Below, one piece after another: positions 7,648-14,217 of a DNA stretch of 64,000 bases. The stretch comes from Brachyspira suanatina (GTDB lineage: Bacteria > Spirochaetota > Brachyspiria > Brachyspirales > Brachyspiraceae). The notes beneath the pieces are model-generated. The model saw nothing but the letters and a program-made list of their open reading frames with translations, did not search any database and was not told where the DNA came from. A program made the translations under genes and the position numbers. The stretch lies in assembly GCF_001049755.1 (NCBI RefSeq), contig NZ_CVLB01000003.1, forward strand, positions 248,001 through 312,000, in the 5' to 3' direction. Positions within the stretch are counted from its first letter, which is position 1. The number at the start of each line of letters is the position of its first letter.

Positions 7648-9423
7648 ATGATGTATACTTATGAAGAATATATCAATAAAGTTATAAATAAAGAATTACC
7701 AGTCTGTCAAGCTGCTTTTTTATCTGTGAAAAGGCATTTGGACGATATAGAAAAATCAAAAAATAATGATTATCCTTTTTATTTTGATGAGAACGAAGCT
7801 AAACGTCCTATTACTTTTATTCAATCTTTAGTACATACGAAAGGAGAATGGGCAAATCATAATATTATACTAGAGCCTTGGGAACAGTTTATAATAGCAA
7901 GTATATTCGGATGGAGAAGAAAGGAAAATAAACTCAGACGTTACAAAAAAGCATATGTTCAAGTGAGCAGGAAGAATGGAAAAACTACTTTTGCATCTGG
8001 CATTGGTAATTATTGTTTTTTCTGCGACAGTCCTGCAGAGGCTGGAGTTGAAATATACTATATAGCTACTAAAAAAGATCAAGCGAAAATTGCATGGAGT
8101 GAAAGCGAAAGGCAAATAAGAAAAGCAAAAGCTCTTAATAAAGAAGCGATTACATATAAACAAACTTCTACAATTACAAAGAAAAAAGATACTGCCTCAA
8201 AATCCAAACCGCTTGGACAGGACAGCAATACTGAAGACGGATTAAATCCGCATTTAGTTATAGTAGATGAATACCATGCTCATCCTGATAATGAATTATT
8301 AAATGTTCTTGAATCTGGAATGGGAGCTAGAAGGCAGCCTCTTATATTTATAATTACTACGGCTGGATTTGATAAATCTTCAGTATGTTTTTCTGAATAT
8401 GAATATGCAAAGCAAGTATTACAAGGTTCATTAAATAATGATGAGTATTTTACTATAATATACGAGCCTGATAACATCAATGATATTTGGGTATTTATGT
8501 CTGAATATAAAGAAAAGTTAAATAAAAATGAAGATGTTTCAAAGCAGGAAGAATTAATAAATAAAATTATTTTTCAAGCTAATCCTAATATAAATGTTTC
8601 TGTAAAAGACAGTTACCTAAAATCTAGGCTTTTAGAAGGACTAGATAAACCTATTCAAAGAACAGATATTCTTACAAAGAACTTGAATGTTTGGACACAG
8701 GCAAGCGAGGTTTGGATTTCTTCTGACAGGTGGCTTAAATCTTATTCACATCAAAATATAAATATAAATGAATTAAAAGGCAGGAAGGCATGTATTGGTT
8801 TAGATTTGGCAACGACAAGAGATATAGCGGCTTATGTTTTATGTTTTGATTCTATTGATAATGGTCCATATATACTTCTGCCACGATTCTTTATGCCTCA
8901 AGAAAATATCAGGCAGCGTTCTAAAGAGGACAGAGTACCTTATGAATTATGGGCTTCTCAAGGTTTAATTACTTTAACAAGCGGTGATATAATAGATTTT
9001 GATGTTATAGAATCTTCAATCTTAAATGATGCTGCATATTTTGAAATTATAGAAATAGCTTATGACCCTTGGAAAGCTATTGAAATAGTAACACACTTAG
9101 AAAGCGAAGGCTTCAAAATGGAACAGGTTAGGCAGTCTTTTGCTGTTGGAGGTTTATCTGAAGGAACTTCTTTATTTGAAAAAACTATAGATGAACGAAA
9201 ACTTTTACATGGTAATAATGCAGTTCTTAATTGGATGATAAGCTGCTGTGAAGTAAAAACAGATGGTAGAGATAATTATCTTCCTGTAAAACCTGACAGA
9301 AGAAGATCATATAAAAGAATAGATGGTGTTGTAGCCTCTATTATGGCTCTTCATAGAGTGATTAAAAATCATTTTGAAGATACGACAAGTATTTATGAAA
9401 GCGAAGGTGTATTTACCTTATAA
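7648..9423 (+). CDS. phage terminase large subunit
   Basis: This 591-residue packaging motor has ATPase and nuclease halves. The Walker A-like motif is SRKNGKTT (residues 107-114), Walker B is LVIVDEYH (D207/E208), and a TTAGFD coupling motif follows at about residue 237. The RNase H-like nuclease begins at CIGLDLATTRD with Asp386, and AYDPWKA carries a second acidic ligand. Length is normal for the Terminase_1/BcepC6B-type family. It begins ATGATG just after the small subunit, with no separate ribosome site, so it is probably translationally coupled. Confidence 0.94.
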   Translation: MMYTYEEYINKVINKELPVCQAAFLSVKRHLDDIEKSKNNDYPFYFDENEAKRPITFIQSLVHTKGEWANHNIILEPWEQFIIASIFGWRRKENKLRRYKKAYVQVSRKNGKTTFASGIGNYCFFCDSPAEAGVEIYYIATKKDQAKIAWSESERQIRKAKALNKEAITYKQTSTITKKKDTASKSKPLGQDSNTEDGLNPHLVIVDEYHAHPDNELLNVLESGMGARRQPLIFIITTAGFDKSSVCFSEYEYAKQVLQGSLNNDEYFTIIYEPDNINDIWVFMSEYKEKLNKNEDVSKQEELINKIIFQANPNINVSVKDSYLKSRLLEGLDKPIQRTDILTKNLNVWTQASEVWISSDRWLKSYSHQNININELKGRKACIGLDLATTRDIAAYVLCFDSIDNGPYILLPRFFMPQENIRQRSKEDRVPYELWASQGLITLTSGDIIDFDVIESSILNDAAYFEIIEIAYDPWKAIEIVTHLESEGFKMEQVRQSFAVGGLSEGTSLFEKTIDERKLLHGNNAVLNWMISCCEVKTDGRDNYLPVKPDRRRSYKRIDGVVASIMALHRVIKNHFEDTTSIYESEGVFTL

Positions 9424-9426
9424 TCT

Positions 9427-9460
9427 GGATACTTTATATATTATTATATATAAAGTATCC
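9427..9460. terminator. bidirectional hairpin between terminase and small-gene array
   Basis: GGATACTTTATATA (9427-9440) pairs perfectly with 9447-9460 over a six-base loop. It lies between two convergent transcription units and probably ends both. Confidence 0.7.
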
Positions 9461-9482
9461 ATTTAAATAATTAAAAAAAGGT

Positions 9483-9890
9483 TTACAGTACTTTCAAATT
9501 GTCTATTTCATATTTTATTTTATTCATATATCTAGTTAATATTTTGTTAATTTTATTTCTAATTGTATCTTTTTCTAATATTTTAGATGATAACTTTAAT
9601 AATACTGCATAATGTGCCATAAACTCTTTGTTTGTTTCATCACTTATATAAGTAGAGTAAACTGGATAATTGCATACAGTTTTATTATCTTTAATGTGAG
9701 CTCCTATAACTTCATCGTATCTTCTTTTTCCATTTATATAATATTCTATATATACTGCCGCATCATATTCTCGTATGTCTGCAAATAAATTATTATTATT
9801 TAATAATTTTCTTATTTCTATTGTAGCTTCATTATTATTATTTTTTTCTAATGCTTCTAATTGCTTATGATTTTTTGATTTTTTATTCAT
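9483..9890 (-). CDS. array gene, hypothetical (135 aa)
   Basis: Last gene of the leftward small-gene array. It is a paralogue of the 10030-10404 product: both start MNK, then KNNNNEAT-IR-LL, and end with a helical segment (LLKLSS..L.K...NKIN.IL..Y). The family is not recognised. It is Asn/Lys-rich, without signal peptide or membrane segment, probably cytoplasmic. It is preceded by the array's conserved palindromic leader and AGAGGT-type ribosome site, which favours independent expression. Confidence 0.65.
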   Translation of the reverse strand: MNKKSKNHKQLEALEKNNNNEATIEIRKLLNNNNLFADIREYDAAVYIEYYINGKRRYDEVIGAHIKDNKTVCNYPVYSTYISDETNKEFMAHYAVLLKLSSKILEKDTIRNKINKILTRYMNKIKYEIDNLKVL

Positions 9891-9931
9891 TTTTAATTAC
9901 CTCTTTTTAATTAATGATTTATGGTGTGACA

Positions 9932-9978
9932 ATAACTCTTTGTCGAAAGATAGCAAGTCATTTTCTCTAAAAAGTTAT
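9932..9978 (-). repeat. array leader palindrome, copy 1
   Basis: Divergent copy. ATAACT at 9932 faces AGTTAT at 9973, around the invariant GATAGCAAGT core (9949-9958). The inner arms (TTGTCG / TCTCTA) no longer pair. It precedes the 9483-9890 gene. Confidence 0.75.
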
Positions 9979-9987
9979 ATTTTTTAT

Positions 9988-10016
9988 ATACAGCTTTATA
10001 TATAATAAAGCTGTAT
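9988..10016 (-). terminator. terminator of array gene 10030-10404
   Basis: ATACAGCTTTAT (9988-9999) and ATAAAGCTGTAT (10005-10016) form a 12-bp hairpin followed by AT-rich sequence on the minus strand. Unlike most other terminators in the array it lacks the GGGGC stem. Confidence 0.6.
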
Positions 10017-10029
10017 ATTCATTGTTATC

Positions 10030-10404
10030 TTAAGCAATATTTAAATTATTTATTTCTGCCTCTGTTTTTGTTATATAATAACCTAATAATTCATTTATTT
10101 TTGTTTGCATTTCTTTTCTCATCATTCTTGATGATAATTCTAAAAAATCTGCATAATTATTTATAATATCATCGCTTGTATTAGTATCTACTCTCATGCT
10201 ATATACTCTGAAAGAAGATATTATTTTTCCATCTCTATCTTTATCAGTTCTTACTATCTCCTCATTATTAAAATTAACTTCTGCATTATATCTATTCAAA
10301 TCAACATCTAATTTATCATTACTTAATAATTCCCTTATTGCTTTTGTAGCCTCTTTATTATTGTTTTTTATTATTGCTAATTCTTTTTTTAATTGTTTAT
10401 TCAT
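10030..10404 (-). CDS. array gene, hypothetical (124 aa)
   Basis: Paralogue of the neighbouring 135-residue array protein: same N-terminal KNNN-EATKAIRELL block, a divergent beta-like middle part, and a C-terminal helix (FLELSSRMMRKEMQTKINELL). No known domain is recognised. The divergence in the middle with conserved ends suggests a binding surface that changes between copies. It has its own leader palindrome (10443-10490), AGAGGT ribosome site and terminator. Confidence 0.65.
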   Translation of the reverse strand: MNKQLKKELAIIKNNNKEATKAIRELLSNDKLDVDLNRYNAEVNFNNEEIVRTDKDRDGKIISSFRVYSMRVDTNTSDDIINNYADFLELSSRMMRKEMQTKINELLGYYITKTEAEINNLNIA

Positions 10405-10442
10405 TTTTAATTACCTCTTTTTTAATTATTTATGTGATGACA

Positions 10443-10490
10443 ATAACTCTGTTTGGAAAGATAGCAAGTTCTTTTCCCAAAAAAAGTTAT
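10443..10490 (-). repeat. array leader palindrome, copy 2
   Basis: ATAACT...AGTTAT outer arms and a fully pairing inner arm set (TTTGG / CCAAA, different bases from copy 3 but still complementary) surround GATAGCAAGT (10460-10469). It precedes the 10030-10404 gene. Confidence 0.85.
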
Positions 10491-10525
10491 TTTTTTCTCA
10501 CTTATTTATTAAAATTAAGGCAAAA

Positions 10526-10551
10526 AATAATGGGCTTTTAAGCCCATTATT
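10526..10551 (-). terminator. terminator of array gene 10566-10775
   Basis: AATAATGGGC / GCCCATTATT hairpin followed by a T-rich stretch on the minus strand. Confidence 0.75.
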
Positions 10552-10565
10552 TTTCAATATCATAA

Positions 10566-10775
10566 TTAAATATTATTATTATTTAATATGTCACATGCCT
10601 CTATATTCTTTTTTAATACTTCTATTAAATGTTCATAATCTTTTATAGATTCTTTATCTTCTTCAAAAAAAGATAATAACAAATTAAATAAATAGCTAGC
10701 GTTTTCATATCTGCATTCTCTTAATGCCTTAGTTGCCTCACCGTATATTCTAAAATATCTCTCTAATTGAATCAT
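10566..10775 (-). CDS. array gene, 69-aa two-helix protein family
   Basis: This belongs to a four-member family within the array (also at 10929, 11294 and 11527). All begin MI-L and share Y-A---F..LL..LE/FE..K..I..Y..L...I..NI..C. The predicted content is almost entirely helical, like a single TPR-type hairpin pair. No function is known. This copy has a conserved Cys near the end (ACDIL). It is preceded by AGAGGT and leader palindrome copy 3. Confidence 0.65.
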   Translation of the reverse strand: MIQLERYFRIYGEATKALRECRYENASYLFNLLLSFFEEDKESIKDYEHLIEVLKKNIEACDILNNNNI

Positions 10776-10813
10776 TTTTAATTACCTCTTTTTTAATTAT
10801 TTATGTGATGACA

Positions 10814-10861
10814 ATAACTCTGTTGCGAAAGATAGCAAGTTCTTTTCCGCAAAAAAGTTAT
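10814..10861 (-). repeat. array leader palindrome, copy 3
   Basis: The most complete copy. ATAACTCTGTTGCG pairs with CGCAAAAAAGTTAT at 12 of 14 positions around GATAGCAAGT (10831-10840). Outer GTGA/TCAC bases extend the stem further. Confidence 0.9.
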
Positions 10862-10895
10862 TTTTTCTCACTTATTTATTAAAATTAAGGCAAAA

Positions 10896-10921
10896 AATAA
10901 GGGGCTTTAATACCCCTTATT
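10896..10921 (-). terminator. terminator of array gene 10929-11135
   Basis: AATAAGGGG / CCCCTTATT hairpin with an 8-base loop, followed on the minus strand by a T-run. The same sequence is found, cut in half, at 11511-11519. Confidence 0.75.
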
Positions 10922-10928
10922 TTTACTA

Positions 10929-11135
10929 TTAAAGTCCTTTCATAAATAGCTTACATCCTGCTATATTATTATTAATGCTTTCTTTTAACTCTTCATAATC
11001 TTCTATAACATTTTTATTATTTTCTAGCATTTCAAGTAAATATTCAAATTGATCTGCAGCACCATCATATTCTTTTTTTTCTACTAAATCTAAAGCCTTT
11101 TCATAAATTATAAAAAACATTCTTAATTTAATCAT
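10929..11135 (-). CDS. array gene, 68-aa two-helix family (identical to 11527-11733)
   Basis: The 68-residue product, starting MIKLRMFFIIYEKALDLVEK, is identical at protein level to the product at 11527-11733; I see one silent base difference (near 10988). Gene plus leader forms a direct repeat of about 338 bp (10913-11250 and 11511-11848). It is a helical, acidic, soluble protein of unknown role, with its own ribosome site and leader palindrome. Confidence 0.65.
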   Translation of the reverse strand: MIKLRMFFIIYEKALDLVEKKEYDGAADQFEYLLEMLENNKNVIEDYEELKESINNNIAGCKLFMKGL

Positions 11136-11176
11136 TTTTAAATACCTCTTTTTTAATTATTTATTATGGTGTGACA

Positions 11177-11224
11177 ATAACTCTGTTCCAAAAGATAGCA
11201 AGTTCTTTTCCGCAAAAAAGTTAT
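11177..11224 (-). repeat. array leader palindrome, copy 4
   Basis: Outer ATAACT/AGTTAT arms and the GATAGCAAGT core (11194-11203) are intact. The inner arms do not pair: the left arm is of one type (TTCC) and the right arm of the copy-3 type (CCGCAA). Confidence 0.85.
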
Positions 11225-11262
11225 TTTTTCTCACTTATTTATTAAAATTAAGGTAAAAAAAT

Positions 11263-11280
11263 AGGTGGTATGCACCACCT
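11263..11280 (-). terminator. hairpin at end of array gene 11294-11500
   Basis: AGGTGGT (11263-11269) pairs with ACCACCT (11274-11280). On the minus strand it is followed by a run of seven T, a classic intrinsic terminator. Confidence 0.8.
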
Positions 11281-11293
11281 CTTTTTTTGTTAA

Positions 11294-11500
11294 TTAAAAA
11301 AAGTTTTCTAGCTTATTGCACAAATCTATATTGTTTTCTATAGTTAATTTTAAATCATCATAATTATTTATATATTCTTTATGATCTTCTAGTAATGTTA
11401 ATAATACTTTATATTGGAATGAAGCTTCATTATAATTCTTATCTTCAAATGCTTTAAATGCTTTTTTATACAAAGTAAAAAGTTCTTTTAAGTCAATCAT
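11294..11500 (-). CDS. array gene, 68-aa two-helix family, leader lost
   Basis: This member of the 68-residue family begins MIDLKELFTLYKKAFKAF. It is the only array gene of its family without the palindromic leader. Only 26 bases separate it from the 11527 gene, and they include the first half of that gene's terminator (AAAATAAGGGG) fused directly to the AAAATTAAAAATG start region. A recombination or deletion appears to have removed one leader. It may be co-transcribed with 11527-11733, since the terminator is halved. Confidence 0.65.
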   Translation of the reverse strand: MIDLKELFTLYKKAFKAFEDKNYNEASFQYKVLLTLLEDHKEYINNYDDLKLTIENNIDLCNKLENFF

Positions 11501-11526
11501 TTTTAATTTTCCCCTTATTTTTACTA

Positions 11527-11733
11527 TTAAAGTCCTTTCATAAATAGCTTACATCCTGCTATATTATTATTAATGCTTTCTTTTAATTCTTCATAATCTT
11601 CTATAACATTTTTATTATTTTCTAGCATTTCAAGTAAATATTCAAATTGATCTGCAGCACCATCATATTCTTTTTTTTCTACTAAATCTAAAGCCTTTTC
11701 ATAAATTATAAAAAACATTCTTAATTTAATCAT
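11527..11733 (-). CDS. array gene, 68-aa two-helix family (identical to 10929-11135)
   Basis: Second copy of the identical 68-residue protein. The duplicated stretch runs from the terminator remnant through the gene and the whole leader. Near-total nucleotide identity shows that the duplication is recent. The fold prediction is the same as for the first copy: two or more amphipathic helices and no known catalytic motif. The downstream terminator is truncated, so transcription may continue into 11294-11500. Confidence 0.65.
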   Translation of the reverse strand: MIKLRMFFIIYEKALDLVEKKEYDGAADQFEYLLEMLENNKNVIEDYEELKESINNNIAGCKLFMKGL

Positions 11734-11774
11734 TTTTAATTACCTCTTTTTTAATTATTTATTATGGTGTGACA

Positions 11775-11822
11775 ATAACTCTGTTCCAAAAGATAGCAAG
11801 TTCTTTTCCGCAAAAAAGTTAT
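11775..11822 (-). repeat. array leader palindrome, copy 5
   Basis: Duplicate of copy 4 with the same mismatched inner arms and the same core (11792-11801). It lies in front of the 11527-11733 gene. Confidence 0.85.
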
Positions 11823-11861
11823 TTTTTCTCACTTATTTATTAAAAATTAAGGCAAAAAATA

Positions 11862-11879
11862 AGGGGCTTTAATGCCCCT
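11862..11879 (-). terminator. terminator of array gene 11894-12208
   Basis: AGGGGC / GCCCCT hairpin followed on the minus strand by TTATTTTTT. Confidence 0.7.
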
Positions 11880-11893
11880 CATTTTTTATAAAA

Positions 11894-12208
11894 TTACATT
11901 CTATACAATATATAATTAGGACCTTTTGCCATTATTTTTTCTTTGAAAAATAGATAATTTTTATTTTTAATAAAATCTACCAATTCCTTAGTAGTGAACT
12001 CTTTAAATAGATTTACTATTACTTTTATATTAAGATCAATTATAAGTTCTTTTTTTTCTTTATCATATCTCCTTGAAAAAAAACCTCCTTCAAGTGAAAA
12101 GCTAGCATCTTTTATTATAAATTTAGCTATAGCCTCAGATGAAGTTTTAGAAAAATTAGTGTTTTCTAATATTTTTTTAGTAATACTATCTAATGTAAAA
12201 GTTGTCAT
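11894..12208 (-). CDS. array gene, hypothetical (104 aa)
   Basis: This 104-residue protein starts MTTFTLDSITKKILENTNFS. It shares a layout with the next array product (12370-12672): an N-terminal helix that recurs as S.EA.A.FIIKD / SEKAAELLAEHFVIKE, a short beta hairpin, then D.I..N.KEF.T....I..K..L. The two are probably distant paralogues. No known domain is recognised. It has its own leader palindrome and a TAGAGG-type ribosome site. Confidence 0.65.
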   Translation of the reverse strand: MTTFTLDSITKKILENTNFSKTSSEAIAKFIIKDASFSLEGGFFSRRYDKEKKELIIDLNIKVIVNLFKEFTTKELVDFIKNKNYLFFKEKIMAKGPNYILYRM

Positions 12209-12245
12209 TTTATTTACCTCTTTTTTAATTATTTATGTGATGACA

Positions 12246-12293
12246 ATAACTCTGTTGCGAAAGATAGCAAGTTCTTTTCCGTAAAAAAGTTAT
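12246..12293 (-). repeat. array leader palindrome, copy 6
   Basis: TTGCG arm opposite CGTAA (one mismatch), GATAGCAAGT core at 12263-12272, outer ATAACT/AGTTAT intact. Confidence 0.85.
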
Positions 12294-12332
12294 TTTTTCT
12301 CACTTATTTATTAAAATTAAGGCAAAAAAATA

Positions 12333-12349
12333 AGGGGCTTAATGCCCCT
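12333..12349 (-). terminator. terminator of array gene 12370-12672
   Basis: AGGGGC / GCCCCT hairpin with a 5-base loop and a T-rich tail on the minus strand. Confidence 0.7.
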
Positions 12350-12369
12350 CATTTAATATAATAATTATA

Positions 12370-12672
12370 TTATTGTTTCATACAGCATATTATTAAATCA
12401 TCATCACTAGTTAATATTTCATCTCCATATACTTTTTTCTTTCCTTCTAAATATTTAATAAAACCCTCTGTATCAAACTCTTTATAATTATCTCTTATAA
12501 TATCATAGGCTATAGATACTTCATATTCATTATTTTTATTTAATGAAGCTAAAATTGGTAAACTTGATCCTTGCTCTTTTATTACGAAATGTTCTGCTAA
12601 TAATTCAGCTGCTTTTTCTGAGTAGTATTCTTTTAATCCTTCTTTTATATCATTCAAACTAAAATTAACCAT
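12370..12672 (-). CDS. array gene, hypothetical (100 aa)
   Basis: This 100-residue protein starts MVNFSLNDIKEGLKEYYSEK. Its arrangement matches the 11894-12208 product (see the shared KEF-T motif: NYKEFDTEGFIKYLEGKK versus LFKEFTTKELVDFIKNKN), so the two form a second paralogue pair in the array. It is cytoplasmic and acidic, function unknown, with leader palindrome copy 7 upstream. Confidence 0.65.
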   Translation of the reverse strand: MVNFSLNDIKEGLKEYYSEKAAELLAEHFVIKEQGSSLPILASLNKNNEYEVSIAYDIIRDNYKEFDTEGFIKYLEGKKKVYGDEILTSDDDLIICCMKQ

Positions 12673-12712
12673 TTTTAATTACCTCTTATTTTTAATTATT
12701 TATGTGATGACA

Positions 12713-12759
12713 ATAACTCTGTTACAAAAGATAGCAAGTTCTTTTCCCAAAAAAGTTAT
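12713..12759 (-). repeat. array leader palindrome, copy 7
   Basis: Outer ATAACT/AGTTAT intact, core GATAGCAAGT at 12730-12739, inner arms TTACA versus CCCAA only partly pairing. Confidence 0.85.
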
Positions 12760-12797
12760 TTTTTTCTCACTTATTTATTAAAATTAAGGCAAAAAAT

Positions 12798-12818
12798 AGG
12801 ACTGTCTTTGGCAGCCCT
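12798..12818 (-). terminator. terminator of array gene 12837-13073
   Basis: AGGACTG / CAGCCCT hairpin followed on the minus strand by ATTTTTT. The stem sequence differs from the GGGGC type used by most units. Confidence 0.7.
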
Positions 12819-12836
12819 ACAAAAAATTATTTTTCT

Positions 12837-13073
12837 TTATCTTTTCTTTGACAGTTGATTATATAATCTTTTATATAATCTTAAATCATTAGTCATACTT
12901 GAATAATATTTAAATTTCCCTTCTTTAGTAAAAACTATACAGTTCACATTTTTTTTATGTAAAGCATATTTTTCTCTATCAAATACTATAATACTGTTTT
13001 TATTTTCTAATATTAATAAATTATTACCTAATCTTTTTTTGGCATCTTCTAATGTTCTTATTTTATCCTGCAT
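12837..13073 (-). CDS. array gene, hypothetical (78 aa)
   Basis: This 78-residue basic protein begins MQDKIRTLEDAKKRLGNN. It lies 13 bases after the 13087-13398 gene and has a strong GGAGG ribosome site, so these two share one leader and form the only two-gene cassette in the array. The middle (SIIVFDREKYALHKKNVNCIVF) suggests a small beta sheet. No family is recognised. Confidence 0.6.
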   Translation of the reverse strand: MQDKIRTLEDAKKRLGNNLLILENKNSIIVFDREKYALHKKNVNCIVFTKEGKFKYYSSMTNDLRLYKRLYNQLSKKR

Positions 13074-13086
13074 ATATAACCTCCAT

Positions 13087-13398
13087 TTATTTAATCATAA
13101 TGGTTTCTAATATTTTCATTATATTACCATGATTTTTTGTTCTTACCATTTTAGACATTAACAACAATAAATCTCCATAGACATCTCTATCTGTTATATC
13201 AACATCACCTATGCAATTTTGACTTGGAATGTGGTAGTTTAACGTATAAAACTTTCCATAGCAGAATGTAAAATCGGCAATATGTTTTCCGTATGCAAAT
13301 ATTTTTATTTGATTACTAAGAACTTCTATTGTTAAATGATCTGTATCAAATAATTGATTTAATATAAACTCTACATTTTTTATTACTTCTTTATTCAT
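13087..13398 (-). CDS. array gene, hypothetical (103 aa), first in array
   Basis: This 103-residue protein starts MNKEVIKNVEFILNQLFDTD. It is promoter-proximal in the array and lies directly behind leader palindrome copy 8. It has a mixed alpha/beta pattern, with a central FAYGKHIADFTFCYGKFYTLNY segment in which three aromatic-Gly pairs recur. No membrane segment or catalytic motif is seen. Function unknown. Confidence 0.6.
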   Translation of the reverse strand: MNKEVIKNVEFILNQLFDTDHLTIEVLSNQIKIFAYGKHIADFTFCYGKFYTLNYHIPSQNCIGDVDITDRDVYGDLLLLMSKMVRTKNHGNIMKILETIMIK

Positions 13399-13439
13399 TT
13401 TTAATTACCTCTTCTTTAATTATTTATTATGGTGTGACA

Positions 13440-13486
13440 ATAACTCTGTTCCAAAAGATAGCAAGTTCTTTTATGCGAAAAAGTCC
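13440..13486 (-). repeat. array leader palindrome, copy 8 (outermost, right arm degenerate)
   Basis: The left half (ATAACTCTGTTCC) and the GATAGCAAGT core (13457-13466) match the other copies. The right arm has changed (ATGCGAAAAAGTCC), and the sequence beyond it is unique. This marks the upstream end of the array. A TTTACAC / GTGTAAA inverted repeat follows at 13492-13522. Confidence 0.7.
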
Positions 13487-13579
13487 TATTTTTTACACCC
13501 AAAATATTAAATTGTGTGTAAAGATAATTTTTATTATTTATAAATACAATAATTATAATAATAATTTAGAGGAGATATT

Positions 13580-13849
13580 ATGGATTCAAGAAATAGTATA
13601 TCAATTAATTTTAATTAGGATTTGTACAGATGGATTGTTAAGATGGTAAAAAATAATAAAGCAGATCCTTTCAATTATTCTAATGCCACATTTGGAGGTT
13701 TTGTGCAGGCTTGTGTTGCAAAAGCTAAAAAAGAATACGAAGAAAAAGGCAGTGAAATGCAGAAATTAAAAAAAAGAGTAGAAGAATTAGAAGAAACTGT
13801 AAAAAGAATTGATGAATTAGAAAATAAAATTAAAGAATTAGAAAAATGA
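13580..13849 (+). pseudogene. coiled-coil phage protein interrupted by an in-frame TAG
   Basis: GAGGAG precedes an ATG at 13580 that encodes MDSRNSISINFN and then a TAG (13616-13618). The same frame continues as DLYRWIVKMVKNNKADPFNY and runs on to a Leu/Glu-rich coiled coil ending at 13849. The first part reads naturally into the second, so the amber codon is probably a recent nonsense change (one base from GAG or CAG). A shorter product could start at ATG 13643 but has no good ribosome site. Other genes nearby also use TAG as a normal stop, for example at 14494, so general TAG recoding is unlikely. Confidence 0.55.
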
Positions 13850-14023
13850 CATTGATACCCCCTAATAAAAAAGTTATCGCCATGCATAAAAGACTCCCCA
13901 CTCGTTGCACCGATTGAAAGCCTGTAGAGATTTTACCCACCCCCACCAAACAAATATAAATCAGTTATAATTTTATTTAATGAATAAAAGTTAAAAAAAA
14001 ATTATTTTTTTATTAAATTACTA

Positions 14024-14052
14024 TTGACTTTTTGATTAAATGCGTATATAAT
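14024..14052 (+). promoter_or_regulatory. strong sigma-70-type promoter
   Basis: TTGACT (14024-14029), a 17-base spacer and TATAAT (14047-14052). It drives the small membrane peptide gene 35 bases downstream. Confidence 0.75.
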
Positions 14053-14086
14053 ATGTATATATTCAACGAAAGGAGGATATAAAAAT

Positions 14087-14167
14087 ATGGAAGCTATAAC
14101 TTTCATAACTGCAGTGATATACTTGTTAGCCGCAATTATATCATTAGTTAATAGCATAAGAAAATAA
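14087..14167 (+). CDS. 26-residue hydrophobic peptide (toxin- or holin-like)
   Basis: The peptide begins MEAITFITAVIYLLAAIISL and ends with a short basic tail (SIRK). One membrane helix fills nearly its whole length. It has a near-perfect promoter and an exceptional Shine-Dalgarno (AAAGGAGG, 8 bases before the ATG), more like a deliberately expressed small toxin than a chance frame. A GC-rich hairpin follows at 14190-14217. Small hydrophobic type I toxins and holin-like peptides look like this. I cannot identify an antisense RNA. Confidence 0.6.
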   Translation: MEAITFITAVIYLLAAIISLVNSIRK

Positions 14168-14189
14168 GCTATTAATAAGCAGTAGAAAG

Positions 14190-14217
14190 CGGTTGGGGCT
14201 CCGACAAGCTCCAGCCG
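14190..14217 (+). terminator. GC-rich hairpin after hydrophobic peptide gene
   Basis: CGGTTGGGGCT (14190-14200) pairs with AGCTCCAGCCG (14207-14217), with two G-T pairs and a 6-base loop. No T-run follows directly; a long AT palindrome (14231-14257) does. It may be a terminator or part of a structured regulatory RNA. Confidence 0.5.

Noticed and set aside
9900-13500. The regular repeats could be a CRISPR array
   Set aside because: Spacing is 360-730 bases, each interval holds an intact gene with ribosome site, and no cas genes are present.
9900-13500. Direct identification of the palindromes as integron attC sites
   Set aside because: The shape is similar, but the RYYYAAC/GTTRRRY boxes are absent and the nearby recombinase lacks the integron-specific helix. 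I keep only the general idea of recombination sites.
13434-13649. 71-codon plus-strand frame across leader palindrome copy 8
   Set aside because: It is made of repeat and AT-rich spacer sequence, has no ribosome site, and overlaps the better start at 13580 in another frame.
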